Below, in pieces: positions 1 through 8,388 of a DNA stretch of 64,000 nt. Under the pieces are notes generated by a model, which was given only the letters and a program-made list of their open reading frames with translations, ran no database searches and had not been told where the DNA came from. A program made the position numbers and the translations under genes. Each line of letters opens with the position of its first letter. The stretch's first letter is position 1. This DNA comes from UMGS1590 sp036303105 (GTDB lineage Bacteria; Bacillota; Peptococcia; Peptococcales; Peptococcaceae): the NCBI GenBank assembly GCA_036303105.1, contig JAXJBF010000135.1:1-64000 (forward strand), written 5' to 3'.

Positions 1-26
1 CGGACGCTGTCCTTTTTTATGCATGC

Positions 27-1139
27 TTAAAATTCGATGACATAACGGCCCATGTTTTTGCCTTTTGGGTCACGGAAAATATCAAAGACACGGTTGATGT
101 CGCCCAGTTCGATGCGTTCCAAAATCAGGCTGTCCAGATCATACTTGCCGTCCAGATAAAGCTGCGCAATGCGTGGAAAATCATTGAATGGGTTCACATC
201 GCCATAGAAACTGCCCTTGAGCACCTTGCCCATGCGATGGAAGCTGCCAGCCGGCAGAACCAATTCCCCATCAGCTGGGTATGCACCAATAACAACGGTT
301 GTGGAGCCTCTGCGGCCACTTTGCCAAGCAATCGAGCCAACCTTCGTATTGCCCGTGCAATCGATGACGTATTCAGCACCCAGACCATCGGTCAATTCCC
401 GAATGGCAGCAGGTACGTCTTCCACCGTGCCGGTGTTGATGGTATCGGTTGCGCCAAATCGCAGGGCATCATCCAGGTTATCTTGCTTGATGTCGCAGGC
501 AATGATCTTGCTTGCACCAGCAATGCGTGCGCCTTGAATGGCATTGGCACCAACGCCGCCGATGCCAAAGATGGCCACTGAAGAACCTGGTGTAACCTGA
601 GCAGCGCGTACACTGGCGCCATACCCTGTTGCCACGCCGCAGCCGATCATGCAGGCCTGGGCCATTGGCATTTCGTCAGGGATCTTGATGCAGCTCATCT
701 CTGGTACAACGGTGTATTCTGCAAAGGTAGAGAGCAGGGATGAATGATAGCAAGTTTCGCCATCCAGCGTCATACGAGTGGTGCCATCCATCAAGGTGCC
801 ACCGAACATTGGGCCGAACGCTGATTCACACAGATGCACCTTGCCTGTGCGGCAGTATGCGCAAGTGCCGCAGTAAGGCACCCAGCTCAAAGTCACATGG
901 TCACCTGGTTTACAGGTGCTGACGTTTGGCCCAACGGCGACAACCACACCAGCACCTTCGTGACCAAGAACCTGCGGAATTGGGGTGGTAGGGTCTTCCA
1001 GGGTGTTCAGATCACTGTGACACACAGCCGTTGCCTTGATCTGCACCAGCACTTCATTTGCCTTTGGTTCAGCCAATTCTACCTCACGGATTTCCAGAGG
1101 TTGTCCTACACCAGTCATTACAGCAGCTTTCATTTTCAT
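27..1139 (-). CDS. Zinc-dependent alcohol dehydrogenase (MDR family, class III-like)
   Basis: Predicted cytosolic NAD-dependent oxidoreductase interconverting an alcohol and an aldehyde. About 370 residues, normal for the family. Catalytic zinc ligands are visible as Cys in AVCHSD (about residue 40), His in GHEGAG (about 60) and Cys in GCGVATGYG. The structural zinc site is the four-cysteine lobe PYCGTCAYCRTGKVHLC. The Rossmann motif GIGGVG is followed by an acidic residue (IIACDI), which favours NAD over NADP. The start is set at the ATG preceded by AGGAGGCGG; a longer frame upstream lacks such a site. It is the last gene of a minus-strand operon after the lyase and the aldehyde dehydrogenase (49 bp gap). 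Substrate is unknown; the operon suggests a shared alcohol/aldehyde intermediate. Confidence 0.9.
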   Translation of the reverse strand: MKMKAAVMTGVGQPLEIREVELAEPKANEVLVQIKATAVCHSDLNTLEDPTTPIPQVLGHEGAGVVVAVGPNVSTCKPGDHVTLSWVPYCGTCAYCRTGKVHLCESAFGPMFGGTLMDGTTRMTLDGETCYHSSLLSTFAEYTVVPEMSCIKIPDEMPMAQACMIGCGVATGYGASVRAAQVTPGSSVAIFGIGGVGANAIQGARIAGASKIIACDIKQDNLDDALRFGATDTINTGTVEDVPAAIRELTDGLGAEYVIDCTGNTKVGSIAWQSGRRGSTTVVIGAYPADGELVLPAGSFHRMGKVLKGSFYGDVNPFNDFPRIAQLYLDGKYDLDSLILERIELGDINRVFDIFRDPKGKNMGRYVIEF

Positions 1140-1188
1140 AACAATCCGCCTCCTATGCGTTTTATTCTCTTTCTGCAAATACTATGGA

Positions 1189-2682
1189 TTAATAAGCGAT
1201 CCAGATGGATTTTCTCTTCGTATACAAATCAAGGGAAAGGTTGCCGCATTCCATGCCCCAGCCACTTTCCTTATAACCACCGAATGGGCTGGTGTGTTCA
1301 TAGCAGCCATATTTGTTGATAAAGATCTGGCCTGCCTTGAGCGCCTTGGAAACACGCTGGGTGCGCGCAACATCATTGGTCCAGAACCCTGCACCCAAAC
1401 CATATGGGCTGTCGTTGGCAATGGCGATGGCTTCTTCTTCGGTGTCAAATGGGATAACCGTCAGCACTGGGCCAAAAATTTCTTCTCGTGCAATGCGCAT
1501 TTGGTTGTTGCAATCGACAAAAATGGTTGGATTGATAAAATATCCGTTGGCATTGCTGCCTTCCACATTGCGGTCGCCACCGCAGAGCAGCCGTCCGCCT
1601 TCGTTCTTGCCGATCTCAATGTAGCGCATGATCGATTCAAAATGTTCCTTGGAAACCTGCGCGCCCTGGTTGGTCGTTGGATCGAATGGATCGCCAACCT
1701 TCCAGGTTTTGGCGCGTTCTGCCAAGCCTTCTAATACCCGATCATAAATGGAACGCTGTACCAATAAGCGTGTTGGTTCTGAACATTTTTCACCCTTACC
1801 AGAAAACATTGCCACAAAGGATCGTTCAATGGCCCAATCTAAATCTGGTGCATCTTCAAAGATGATGTTTGGCGATTTACCGCCCAATTCAAGGCTCAGT
1901 GTTTTCAGATTGGAATCTGCTGAATCATGTACCAGCTGACGTCCGACGGCTGTGCTGCCTGTGAAGGCCACCTTATCGACGAGCGGATGACGGGTGATGT
2001 ATGAGCCTACAGAGCCCTTGCCGAGGATCAGGTTCAGCACCCCTGCTGGCAAAAGCCCGGATTCATCAAAGATTTCAAATAAACGGATCAGAGAGAACGA
2101 CGTCACACTGGATGGCTTAATAACCACGGTATTGCGCATCGCCAGCGCCGGTGCCAACTTATAGCCGGTCATATCCATTGGATAGTTCCATGGGATGATC
2201 TGTCCGCACACACCAACAGGTTCACGAACGGTATACGACATAAAGTTCCCCATGACCGGGTTCACGTCGCCATAGTACTTATCGCACCAGCCAGAATAAT
2301 AATCAAAGAAATCGGCAACATTCACAACGTCTTCGCAGCCTTCCTGGAAGGTTTTGCCGTTGTCCAGCGTCTCCAGGGTTGCCAATTCTTCCACATGCTC
2401 GCGAATCAACGCCGACAGCTTGCGCATGATGACGCCGCGCTCTTTGTGGGTGATGTCCGACGTCCATGGGCCATGATCAAATGCCTCACGCGCTGCCGCC
2501 ACGGCACGGTCCACGTCTTCTTCGTTGGCGCAGCGGAACTGACCGATGACCTGTCCTGTCGCCGGATTGACAGATTCCTTCAATTCGCCGGAACCTTCGA
2601 CCCATTGACCGCCAATATAAATAGATTTAACATCCTTCAGCCACTCTTGCGCCCATTCCCGTTTTGGTTGATAATTGCTCAT
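1189..2682 (-). CDS. NAD(P)-dependent aldehyde dehydrogenase (betaine-aldehyde-dehydrogenase-like)
   Basis: Oxidises an aldehyde to the acid in the cytosol. About 497 residues, full length for ALDH. Motifs in order: IPWNYP with the catalytic Asn, FTGSTAVG for cofactor binding, LELGGKSPN with the general-base Glu, GEKCSEPTR with the nucleophilic Cys (about residue 305), and EEIFGPVL. The ATG of MSNYQPK is chosen because AGTGAGGA lies just upstream; an alternative GTG five codons earlier overlaps that site. It sits 19 bp after the lyase gene and 49 bp before the zinc ADH, so the three are probably co-transcribed. The true aldehyde cannot be read from sequence. Confidence 0.92.
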   Translation of the reverse strand: MSNYQPKREWAQEWLKDVKSIYIGGQWVEGSGELKESVNPATGQVIGQFRCANEEDVDRAVAAAREAFDHGPWTSDITHKERGVIMRKLSALIREHVEELATLETLDNGKTFQEGCEDVVNVADFFDYYSGWCDKYYGDVNPVMGNFMSYTVREPVGVCGQIIPWNYPMDMTGYKLAPALAMRNTVVIKPSSVTSFSLIRLFEIFDESGLLPAGVLNLILGKGSVGSYITRHPLVDKVAFTGSTAVGRQLVHDSADSNLKTLSLELGGKSPNIIFEDAPDLDWAIERSFVAMFSGKGEKCSEPTRLLVQRSIYDRVLEGLAERAKTWKVGDPFDPTTNQGAQVSKEHFESIMRYIEIGKNEGGRLLCGGDRNVEGSNANGYFINPTIFVDCNNQMRIAREEIFGPVLTVIPFDTEEEAIAIANDSPYGLGAGFWTNDVARTQRVSKALKAGQIFINKYGCYEHTSPFGGYKESGWGMECGNLSLDLYTKRKSIWIAY

Positions 2683-2701
2683 GATTGTTTTCCTCACTTT
2701 C

Positions 2702-3985
2702 TTATAATCCTTGCTCAGATGCGGACTGTTTCAGATCTTCTACAACAGCCGCCAAGCCTTTTTCTTTGATACGCTGTGACAAATATACATAACCATAGGT
2801 TTCTTTTGCTTCAACAATCTGCGGAATGCTGCTGGCCGCATAGCGGCGGCACACCGCTTCATCAAGGGTGATGCCATCCAGACAATGGATACGCATTTTT
2901 TCCATTGCCCGCGTCAGCATCATCATATTATCCATCAGCAGGAAACCCATCATTTCTTCCCAGAGATTAATATGAATCTCTCCCTGGCCGACTGCCTGCT
3001 GAATGGTGTGATCGTGCCCTTCAACAAGGAAGGCACATTGAATCATCATTTCTGGCAGCACCGGGTTGACCTTGCCTGGGAAAAAGGAAGAGCCTGCTTG
3101 GACCGCTGGCAGATGAAGCTCGCCCAGCCCTGTTTCCGGGCCTGAAGAAAGCACACGCAGGTCGCGCGAAAACTTTGCCAGAATCTGCGCCAAGCGCATC
3201 ACCGCACTGGAAACCTCAGCCAGATCATCCGGATACTGTGCCGCATCCAGCAGGCTTTCCCGCCAGCACACCGACACGCCTGTGATTTCTTGCAGCGCCT
3301 GCAAAATCTCTGAACGATACGCTGCCGGAGCACCTGTGCCGGTACCGACGACAGTGCCGCCTAAATTGACCTGCACGAGCATGTCCTGTAAATGTGCCAA
3401 TGTGCGCCGCTGTCTTTGCAGTGCATGAGCGGTGCCGTCAAAAAGTGCACCGGCCGAAATTTTTAAGCCATCTTGCCAACAGGTGCGCGCTATGGTTGGA
3501 ATCTTCTGAAATTTTTCCGCAAATAAAAGAAGATGGTGTTCCCAGCGCTCACATTCTTCGTCCAAGTCCGCCAACATCTGGCGCACGGTCAAGCGCAATG
3601 TCGTGTGGCAAACATCCGACGTCGACTGTGACAAGTTCACATCATTGACCGGATGCACTGCCTCGCCGGCCAAAGCGGCAATGACCTCGTTGAGGTTCAT
3701 GTTGATGCCGATTCCGCCGCCGCCATGGTAAACATCCACAGGGAACTGCTCAAGATGCGCGCCTGTGTGTAACACACGGCAGGCTTTATCAATGGCCAGC
3801 GCCCGCTCCTGTGACAACAGCCCTGCACGCTGATTTGCCAACGCACAGGCGGCTTTCACACATGCCGCCATACGGATGTACTGCGGAAAGTTGGACAATG
3901 GAACACCGGAAAACGACATATTTTCCAGGGTGCGTTTGGTCTGTTCACCATACAAGATATCTTCTGATCGTTCTTCTTTCACCAC
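2702..3985 (-). CDS. Fumarase/aspartase superfamily lyase, substrate unknown
   Basis: A 427-residue member of the class II fumarase/aspartase superfamily, which eliminates an amine or water across a C-C bond to give a fumarate-like product. Family landmarks are VDVYHGGGGIGINMN (aspartase equivalent QGGAGTSTNMN), NLSQSTSDV, and the mobile-loop signature GSSFFPGKVNP, where most members read GSSIMPGKVNP. The position usually His or Gln in the GRT(H/Q)LQD motif is Cys here (ARTCWQD), so the carboxylate pocket may differ and simple naming as aspartase is unsafe. GTG start with AGGGAGTGA upstream. First gene of the lyase-ALDH-ADH operon. A palindrome 54-77 bp upstream may regulate it. Confidence 0.75.
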   Translation of the reverse strand: MVKEERSEDILYGEQTKRTLENMSFSGVPLSNFPQYIRMAACVKAACALANQRAGLLSQERALAIDKACRVLHTGAHLEQFPVDVYHGGGGIGINMNLNEVIAALAGEAVHPVNDVNLSQSTSDVCHTTLRLTVRQMLADLDEECERWEHHLLLFAEKFQKIPTIARTCWQDGLKISAGALFDGTAHALQRQRRTLAHLQDMLVQVNLGGTVVGTGTGAPAAYRSEILQALQEITGVSVCWRESLLDAAQYPDDLAEVSSAVMRLAQILAKFSRDLRVLSSGPETGLGELHLPAVQAGSSFFPGKVNPVLPEMMIQCAFLVEGHDHTIQQAVGQGEIHINLWEEMMGFLLMDNMMMLTRAMEKMRIHCLDGITLDEAVCRRYAASSIPQIVEAKETYGYVYLSQRIKEKGLAAVVEDLKQSASEQGL

Positions 3986-4498
3986 ACGTCATTCACTCCC
4001 TTGCTGGATTCTGATTGTCGAACCTTCATACCTGTTTTTTCACAATGCGTTCATATTGTGAATATATATTTTGTAATGTGAACTATCTTGACGTCATTTT
4101 ATGCGATATTCTATTTATTGTCAATATTCAAACTATTTAATTCTTTTTTTCACGATCCTTTAGCACCCTGTCACAGAATCAAACGATCGTTCCGAATGGT
4201 TTTGCCATCTATATTTCTTGTTTAAAGGTTTATTTTATTTGTTTTCTATCTAATTATTTTTCTCTCATTTTTTTCATCATCATTTAGTGGACGAAAAAAA
4301 CCAAACCGTATATGCGCATAATTTCACATAATCATCTGCTGCTATACAATGTTTTCTTGAGTTTTATGTTTTTCGTTAGTTTATCTTTTTTAATTTCATG
4401 CTATTAAATATTTTTCATAACGTTTAACGCCCATTATCATGCCTTATACCAATGATTCACGGCCTGTCGTAAAACATCCTCTTTCATTACCTGCACAC
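3986..4498. other. AT-rich intergenic leader of the lyase operon
   Basis: About 510 bp without a credible gene. It is strongly AT-rich compared with flanking genes. It must contain the promoter of the lyase-ALDH-ADH operon; one palindrome (4039-4062) and an extra half site (about 4075-4082) stand out. Nothing else recognisable is seen. Confidence 0.5.
4039..4062. promoter_or_regulatory. Palindromic operator candidate upstream of the lyase operon
   Basis: Perfect inverted repeat TTCACAAT-N8-ATTGTGAA, 54-77 bp upstream of the lyase start codon, followed by a third similar half site (AATGTGAA, 4075-4082). The shape suits a dimeric transcription factor. No dedicated regulator gene is adjacent, so the binding protein is unknown. 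Confidence 0.45.
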
Positions 4499-4529
4499 AA
4501 AAAGGCAGACCGTGACGGTCTGCCTTTTT
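4499..4529. terminator. Rho-independent terminator after the Xre gene
   Basis: Near-perfect hairpin AAAGGCAGACCG / CGGTCTGCCTTT with A and T runs on its two sides, able to work on both strands. It lies 18 bp past the stop codon of the Xre gene. Confidence 0.85.
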
Positions 4530-4546
4530 CTGCATGCATCGGCAAT

Positions 4547-4933
4547 TTATGGCGTTTCTTCCGCTTCTTCCTGCGGCGCAACTTGTTGGAGCAGGTCTTC
4601 GGCGCTGATGCCGTAAAGTTTGGCGAGAGCGAGCAGGTTCGACGTTGAGGGATCGGCGACGCCGTTTTCCCATTTGCTCACAGCCTGGCGGCTGACGCCG
4701 AGGCTTTCGGCGACGAATTCCTGTGTCATTTTGCAGCGTGTGCGTTCGGCACGCAGCACTTCGCCCAGAGAATGGCGGATTTCCTTCTTTTCCTCGCGCA
4801 CCTCCTTGCTGCCGATGTATTTCTTCAGCGCTTTGACAATGAGAATGAAAAGATAAACAACCGCGCCAAGCACTGCCAACTCAGCGAGCAGCCAGAGCAA
4901 GGCAACAAAAATACCAACGGTGGTCATCGCCAT
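4547..4933 (-). CDS. Membrane-anchored Xre-family transcriptional regulator
   Basis: About 128 residues with an unusual order: an N-terminal hydrophobic segment (about residues 3-35, GIFVALLWLLAELAVLGAVV then YLFILIV) followed by a basic linker and a C-terminal helix-turn-helix of the Xre/Cro type (MTQEFVAESLGVSRQAVSKWENG, split here for length). The HTH is canonical and should bind DNA; the membrane segment suggests tethering or signal input from the envelope. Many small Bacillota regulators have the HTH first and membrane helices last, so the reversed order is notable. The start at ATGGCG is chosen because the upstream ATG overlaps the Shine-Dalgarno sequence AAAGGATG. Stands alone between two unrelated loci. 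Target unknown. Confidence 0.8.
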   Translation of the reverse strand: MAMTTVGIFVALLWLLAELAVLGAVVYLFILIVKALKKYIGSKEVREEKKEIRHSLGEVLRAERTRCKMTQEFVAESLGVSRQAVSKWENGVADPSTSNLLALAKLYGISAEDLLQQVAPQEEAEETP

Positions 4934-5101
4934 AGCTATCATCCTTTCTGTGTATTTCTTGCTTTCATTCTAACGAAAAACACTGGTTGCCACCATCACC
5001 TTTCGCGCAACTTTAGGGCGCATCGTGGTATTTCACCGGTCGTAACAAAAAAAGAAGGTTCCACAAAAGCCAACGCCAGATAAGGAAGTGTTTATGTAAG
5101 G

Positions 5102-5139
5102 GGTACGGTGTAACTCAGGAAAATGGGTTACACCGTACC
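5102..5139. terminator. Hairpin terminator downstream of the recombinase remnant
   Basis: Perfect 13-bp arms GGTACGGTGTAAC / GTTACACCGTACC with a 12-nt loop, 5 bp beyond the recombinase stop codon, at the left edge of the element. A T run follows only on the plus strand, so it may block incoming plus-strand transcription or mark the element end. Confidence 0.55.
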
Positions 5140-5144
5140 TTTTG

Positions 5145-5366
5145 TTATGCTACAAAGCGGAAGTCCTGCGGGTTTTCCCGTATTTCCTTCATCATAGCAA
5201 GAATTTCCTGGTCGGTGGGAATGTCTATCATTCCCACCGCCGTGAAGTAAATATCCACTTTCACATAACAGTGACCGCTTGACTTATCGTTGTTGTGAAC
5301 CTCAATACGCTCAATCAGTGAGTTTACAAGCGTTGGGGTAAGCTCCGTAATATCCGTCATTGTACG
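5145..5366 (-). pseudogene. Large serine recombinase, C-terminal remnant (DUF4368 tail)
   Basis: About 70 residues matching from memory the extreme C-terminus of TnpX/Tn4451-type large serine recombinases: TDITELTPTLVNSLIERIEV, then a KVDIYFTAVG strand and a PQDFRFVA end. The catalytic resolvase domain, the recombinase domain and the zinc ribbon are absent. Upstream the reading frame runs directly into the relaxase head, so a deletion of several kilobases joined the two genes. No start codon of its own is expected. It cannot catalyse integration. Confidence 0.8.
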
Positions 5367-5593
5367 AAGCGCTTTTTCGTTGCCGTCATGCGCTCATAGG
5401 CTCTTTTGGCGTTGCAGTTGATACCGCTGACATACATACGCTCATCGGTCTTTTTATCATTGGAAACATACTGCAAGGCGGCGTAAAGATCGCTGTCCAC
5501 ATACCTTTTGTCGATGGTTTTATCGGGATTTTCCGCATAGTCGATCACTTCCTTCAGCCTGCTTTTCACAGGCCAACAGCCGGTAGTTGCCAC
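5357..5593 (-). pseudogene. Relaxase/mobilization protein, N-terminal fragment
   Basis: About 78 residues of the head of a MOBP/MobL-like relaxase: VATTGCWPVKSRLKEVIDYA, then ENPDKT, and the conserved block DERMYVSGINC...AYERM. Full-length relatives are several hundred residues; here the frame stops right after TATKKRF, where it meets the recombinase tail. The catalytic histidine triad and the rest of the nicking domain are missing. The GTG at 5593 is the likely start, one base after the MobC stop codon, so the two formed a mob operon. Non-functional for conjugation. Confidence 0.8.
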
Positions 5594-5594
5594 A

Positions 5595-5897
5595 TCATAC
5601 CACCAACCTTTCACGCTTGGGCAGTATCAATTCTTCGGTAATACTATCAATAAGTGCGACAATTTTTTCTTCCGTGTCCACTGAGATTTTGCCTTCGCAT
5701 ACCACACAAAGTGCATCTAATTTATCATTGAAAGAGAAAAACACTTCAGGCAAAACGGCTCTCGGCATATATCCCAAAGCACGCTGGCGGAGATATTCCG
5801 ATACGCTCAGACCGCACTTTTCGGCGTTATGCTTAATCAGTTTTTTCTCTTTTTCGCTGACACGGATAAATAGATTTTTGTTCTTTATTTCATTCAT
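5595..5897 (-). CDS. MobC-like relaxosome accessory protein
   Basis: A 100-residue protein with a ribbon-helix-helix-like N-terminus (NLFIRVSEKEKKLIKHNAEK, then CGLSVSEYLRQRALG) and a C-terminal helix bearing EEKIVALIDSITEEL. This matches plasmid or transposon mobilization proteins that bind oriT next to the nick site and help load the relaxase. It lies directly upstream of the truncated relaxase, the usual mobC-mobA order. It appears intact although its partner is destroyed. ATG start with AAGGA about 8 bases upstream. Confidence 0.78.
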   Translation of the reverse strand: MNEIKNKNLFIRVSEKEKKLIKHNAEKCGLSVSEYLRQRALGYMPRAVLPEVFFSFNDKLDALCVVCEGKISVDTEEKIVALIDSITEELILPKRERLVV

Positions 5898-6601
5898 ACA
5901 ACATCAGTCCTTTCCTTGAATTCGGGGTATTAGGGGCGGCAGTCCCTAAAGTGAAATCGGCTTTCAAAGCCGATTGGGGTGGAAACTGTCAATACAGTTT
6001 CCCTGCTTGTTACGGTATGAGACATCTAAGCTGTCCTTTTCGTGGGCGTTTTGCCGGTCTGTTTGAATGTCGTTTTTCTATCCCTGCCCCGGAGTCTTAC
6101 CGCAGCGTCGTTTCGCTCTCACTGTTCACACAAGAGGTCTTGGCAAAATCATATCCCATCCAGCCGCTCATTCAGTTGTAACCGGCTTTCGGGCAACAAA
6201 AAAAGCCGGCACACAAATGCGTACCGACTTCCCGCAAAAAGGATAGACTTCTCCCTTGCGGTGGCGGCTTCACATTCATGTAACCGGCTTTGAAATTCAA
6301 AGTCGAAACTGTCCTTTACGCTTTTCCGACTGCCGACAGTTCAAGGCAATTCAGAAGCGGTGATGTTTTCGCTTAGCACACTACTGGCATTGTCCGGCTC
6401 TCAGCCGTCATCCCAAATCTGTGAAGAAAGCTATTCAGTTGTAGTCCTTGTTAAGGTGAATTTTGTTATACACTATAGAACAAATGTTTGTCAATACTTT
6501 CCGAATAAGTTCTTGAATATTTTTCAGGAATATGGGAATACTATTCGATTTGGACAAAAACCGATGAACTGTAGTTGTTTTCTCGTTCATCGGCTTTGTA
6601 T
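5898..6601. other. Gene-free stretch with inverted repeats, candidate oriT region
   Basis: About 700 bp with no convincing gene. It starts immediately 5' of mobC and holds several inverted repeats: AATCGGCTTT/AAAGCCGATT (5955-5975), GGAAACTGT/ACAGTTTCC (5981-6002), and copies of the AACCGGCTTT / AAAGCCGG motif near 6180-6210 and 6281-6302. This pattern is typical of an origin of transfer beside mob genes. The part beyond about 6400 is AT-rich and shows nothing recognisable. Confidence 0.45.
5955..6002. repeat. Paired inverted repeats upstream of mobC
   Basis: Two consecutive perfect inverted repeats: 10-bp arms AATCGGCTTT / AAAGCCGATT around one base, and 9-bp arms GGAAACTGT / ACAGTTTCC around four bases. 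Position and tight spacing suggest binding sites for MobC or a relaxase nick region. Confidence 0.6.
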
Positions 6602-6784
6602 TTATGGATTTGGCTTACTGACAACTTTAACTTGAAAATTTTGCACATCAATCAAAGTTTCTTGTTTGCATTTCGGACAGTAAATCGGAAAGTTCTTTAT
6701 TTTTGTATCTTCCCGTACTTTTTCGTGCGTTTTTCTCCCGCAGACAGGACAGAGTATCCATTCTGTTTTTGTACCCATAAACAT
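6602..6784 (-). CDS. Cysteine-rich KTR-domain protein
   Basis: A 60-residue protein with two CxxC pairs (CPVCGRKTHEKVRED and YCPKCKQET), so a small zinc ribbon. It matches from memory the 'cysteine-rich KTR' family that travels with clostridial conjugative transposons, often near resistance genes. Biochemical role unknown. Either of two nearby ATG codons (6784 or 6778) could be the start after GAGGG. It is the last gene behind the SirTM gene, 12 bp downstream of it, and may be co-transcribed. Confidence 0.75.
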   Translation of the reverse strand: MFMGTKTEWILCPVCGRKTHEKVREDTKIKNFPIYCPKCKQETLIDVQNFQVKVVSKPNP

Positions 6785-6796
6785 ATATCCCTCTTA

Positions 6797-7663
6797 TTAT
6801 AAATCGTCCAATACTGCGGCAATATCGCTGTTGATACAAACAGATTGCTTTTCGATTTCCTGAGGACAAAACGCCTCGCCGTAATTGATACAAGCGTAAG
6901 TGGCATTCGGGTTTTTAGCTGTCATCTTCCAGAAAGGATATTTAATAATAACCGGCGTATTAGCGCCTACGCCAAGCTCCAGAAACAGAATATGCGAATT
7001 CTTGTGGCGGCAGATAAAATCATCGTAACGACTGGAAGCAGCATACCAGCCTTTATCCTGAACAAAGGTCATATCGCTGCGTAGGTTCATTGTCATCGGT
7101 GCTCCGCATACCGGACATTTAGGGATTAACTCTGTGGGGATTTTCATATCCTTTTGTTGGGCGACCATTTGACGGACAGATTTTTCATTGTCATAGGTTT
7201 TTTGATGGCAGGGCTTAGAGCATTGCCAAAGTCCGTAATCCCCCTGCGTATAGAACAGCCGCTTTTTATCAAAACCGGCAAGCTGAAACTGATGATCCAC
7301 ATTGGTGGTAAGCACAAAATAATCCTTATCTTTTATCAGCATCAACAAGTCGGCATAGGGCTTTCCAACACCGACATCATAGCGATTTACAAAAATATGC
7401 CGCGACCACCACGCCCAATATTCCTCCAAGGTGTCATAGGGATAAAAACCGCCGGAATAAATATCCCGGATTCCGTATTTCTTATAGAAGTCTGAAAAAT
7501 ATCGTTCAAACCGTTCGCCATCATAGGTAAATCCTGCCGAAGTGGACATTCCCGCACCAGCGCCGACTACAATAGCGTCGGCCGTTTCAATCTCATTTTT
7601 CAGTTTTTTAATTTGCCCCGAGTAATTCTCGATAGATTTTGTAGTCAATATCCTTGAAAACAT
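6797..7663 (-). CDS. SirTM-class sirtuin (macrodomain-linked ADP-ribosyltransferase)
   Basis: A 288-residue sirtuin-fold protein. NAD-binding motifs are GAGAGMSTSAGF and TTNVDHQFQ. In the place of the catalytic His of deacetylase sirtuins it has Gln (YTQGDYG), as known for SirTM enzymes that mono-ADP-ribosylate lipoylated GcvH-L rather than deacylate. Zinc-ribbon cysteines are CSKPC and CPVC. The ATG lies inside the end of the macrodomain gene, preceded by GAGGTGAT, giving a 56-nt overlap and tight translational coupling. No GcvH-L or lipoate ligase gene is present nearby, unlike described SirTM operons. A paralogue lies at 41508-42392. Confidence 0.88.
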   Translation of the reverse strand: MFSRILTTKSIENYSGQIKKLKNEIETADAIVVGAGAGMSTSAGFTYDGERFERYFSDFYKKYGIRDIYSGGFYPYDTLEEYWAWWSRHIFVNRYDVGVGKPYADLLMLIKDKDYFVLTTNVDHQFQLAGFDKKRLFYTQGDYGLWQCSKPCHQKTYDNEKSVRQMVAQQKDMKIPTELIPKCPVCGAPMTMNLRSDMTFVQDKGWYAASSRYDDFICRHKNSHILFLELGVGANTPVIIKYPFWKMTAKNPNATYACINYGEAFCPQEIEKQSVCINSDIAAVLDDL

Positions 7664-8387
7664 TAAAAATCACCTCAATTTCGCTGTGTGTTTGGGATTT
7701 GAAATCTTTTACGGTCTGAACAGCAATTTCTGCCGCCTTATCATTTGGGAAATGGAACTCACCCGTAGAAATACAGCAGAATGCAATACTCTTTACCCCG
7801 TTTTGCTCCGCCAGCTCCAAGCAGGAGCGATAGCAGGACGCAAGTGCATTTTTATCGCTCTTTGTAACCTGTTCCCCAATAATCGGACCGACTGTGTGAA
7901 TTACATACCGGCAGGGCAGATTAAAAGCAGGGGTAATTTTTGCTTTGCCCGTTTCTTCTTCGTGTCCCTGCTTTCTCATCAATTCTGCACAAGCCAGACG
8001 AAGCTGCACACCTGCAAAAGTGTGAATGGCATTGTCAATGCAGCCGTGATTCGGGTAAAAGCAGCCGAGCATTTGGCTGTTCGCCGCATTCACAATAGCG
8101 CCGCACGCCAGCGTAGTAATATCGCCCTGCCAAAGATACAATCCCTGTTGGATCGCTTGTAAATCGGTAAGTCTCGTAACTCTTTTTCTATGTATCTCCT
8201 CTTGCAAATAGGCATTCTGTACATCTAAAAATGCGTCATTGACAGGCAAGGGCATACGGATATTGAAAAGAGCGCGCAACAGGACTTTTTGTTCCTGCCC
8301 ACTCGGTGGAATTTCGATTTTGGAATACTTTGGCTGCTCTTTTAACAGCTCCTGTATAAGAAATAATCTTCTTTCTATTTGTGTCAT
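7608..8387 (-). CDS. Zinc-type macrodomain protein, ADP-ribosyl hydrolase
   Basis: A 259-residue protein: about 85 residues of helical N-terminus and then a macrodomain. Visible motifs are WQGDITTLACGAIVNAANS (ADP-ribose binding), the Cys-His-Cys pattern GCFYPNHGCIDNAIH that holds zinc in the Zn-macro class, and HTVGPI. Zn-macrodomains remove ADP-ribose placed by SirTM partners. Its 3' end overlaps the sirtuin start by 56 nt; its own start follows the stop of the flavin/ferredoxin gene by one base (TAATATG), with AGAGAGGAT as ribosome site. Likely to act with the sirtuin as a reversible ADP-ribosylation pair. Confidence 0.87.
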   Translation of the reverse strand: MTQIERRLFLIQELLKEQPKYSKIEIPPSGQEQKVLLRALFNIRMPLPVNDAFLDVQNAYLQEEIHRKRVTRLTDLQAIQQGLYLWQGDITTLACGAIVNAANSQMLGCFYPNHGCIDNAIHTFAGVQLRLACAELMRKQGHEEETGKAKITPAFNLPCRYVIHTVGPIIGEQVTKSDKNALASCYRSCLELAEQNGVKSIAFCCISTGEFHFPNDKAAEIAVQTVKDFKSQTHSEIEVIFNVFKDIDYKIYRELLGAN

Positions 8388-8388
8388 A

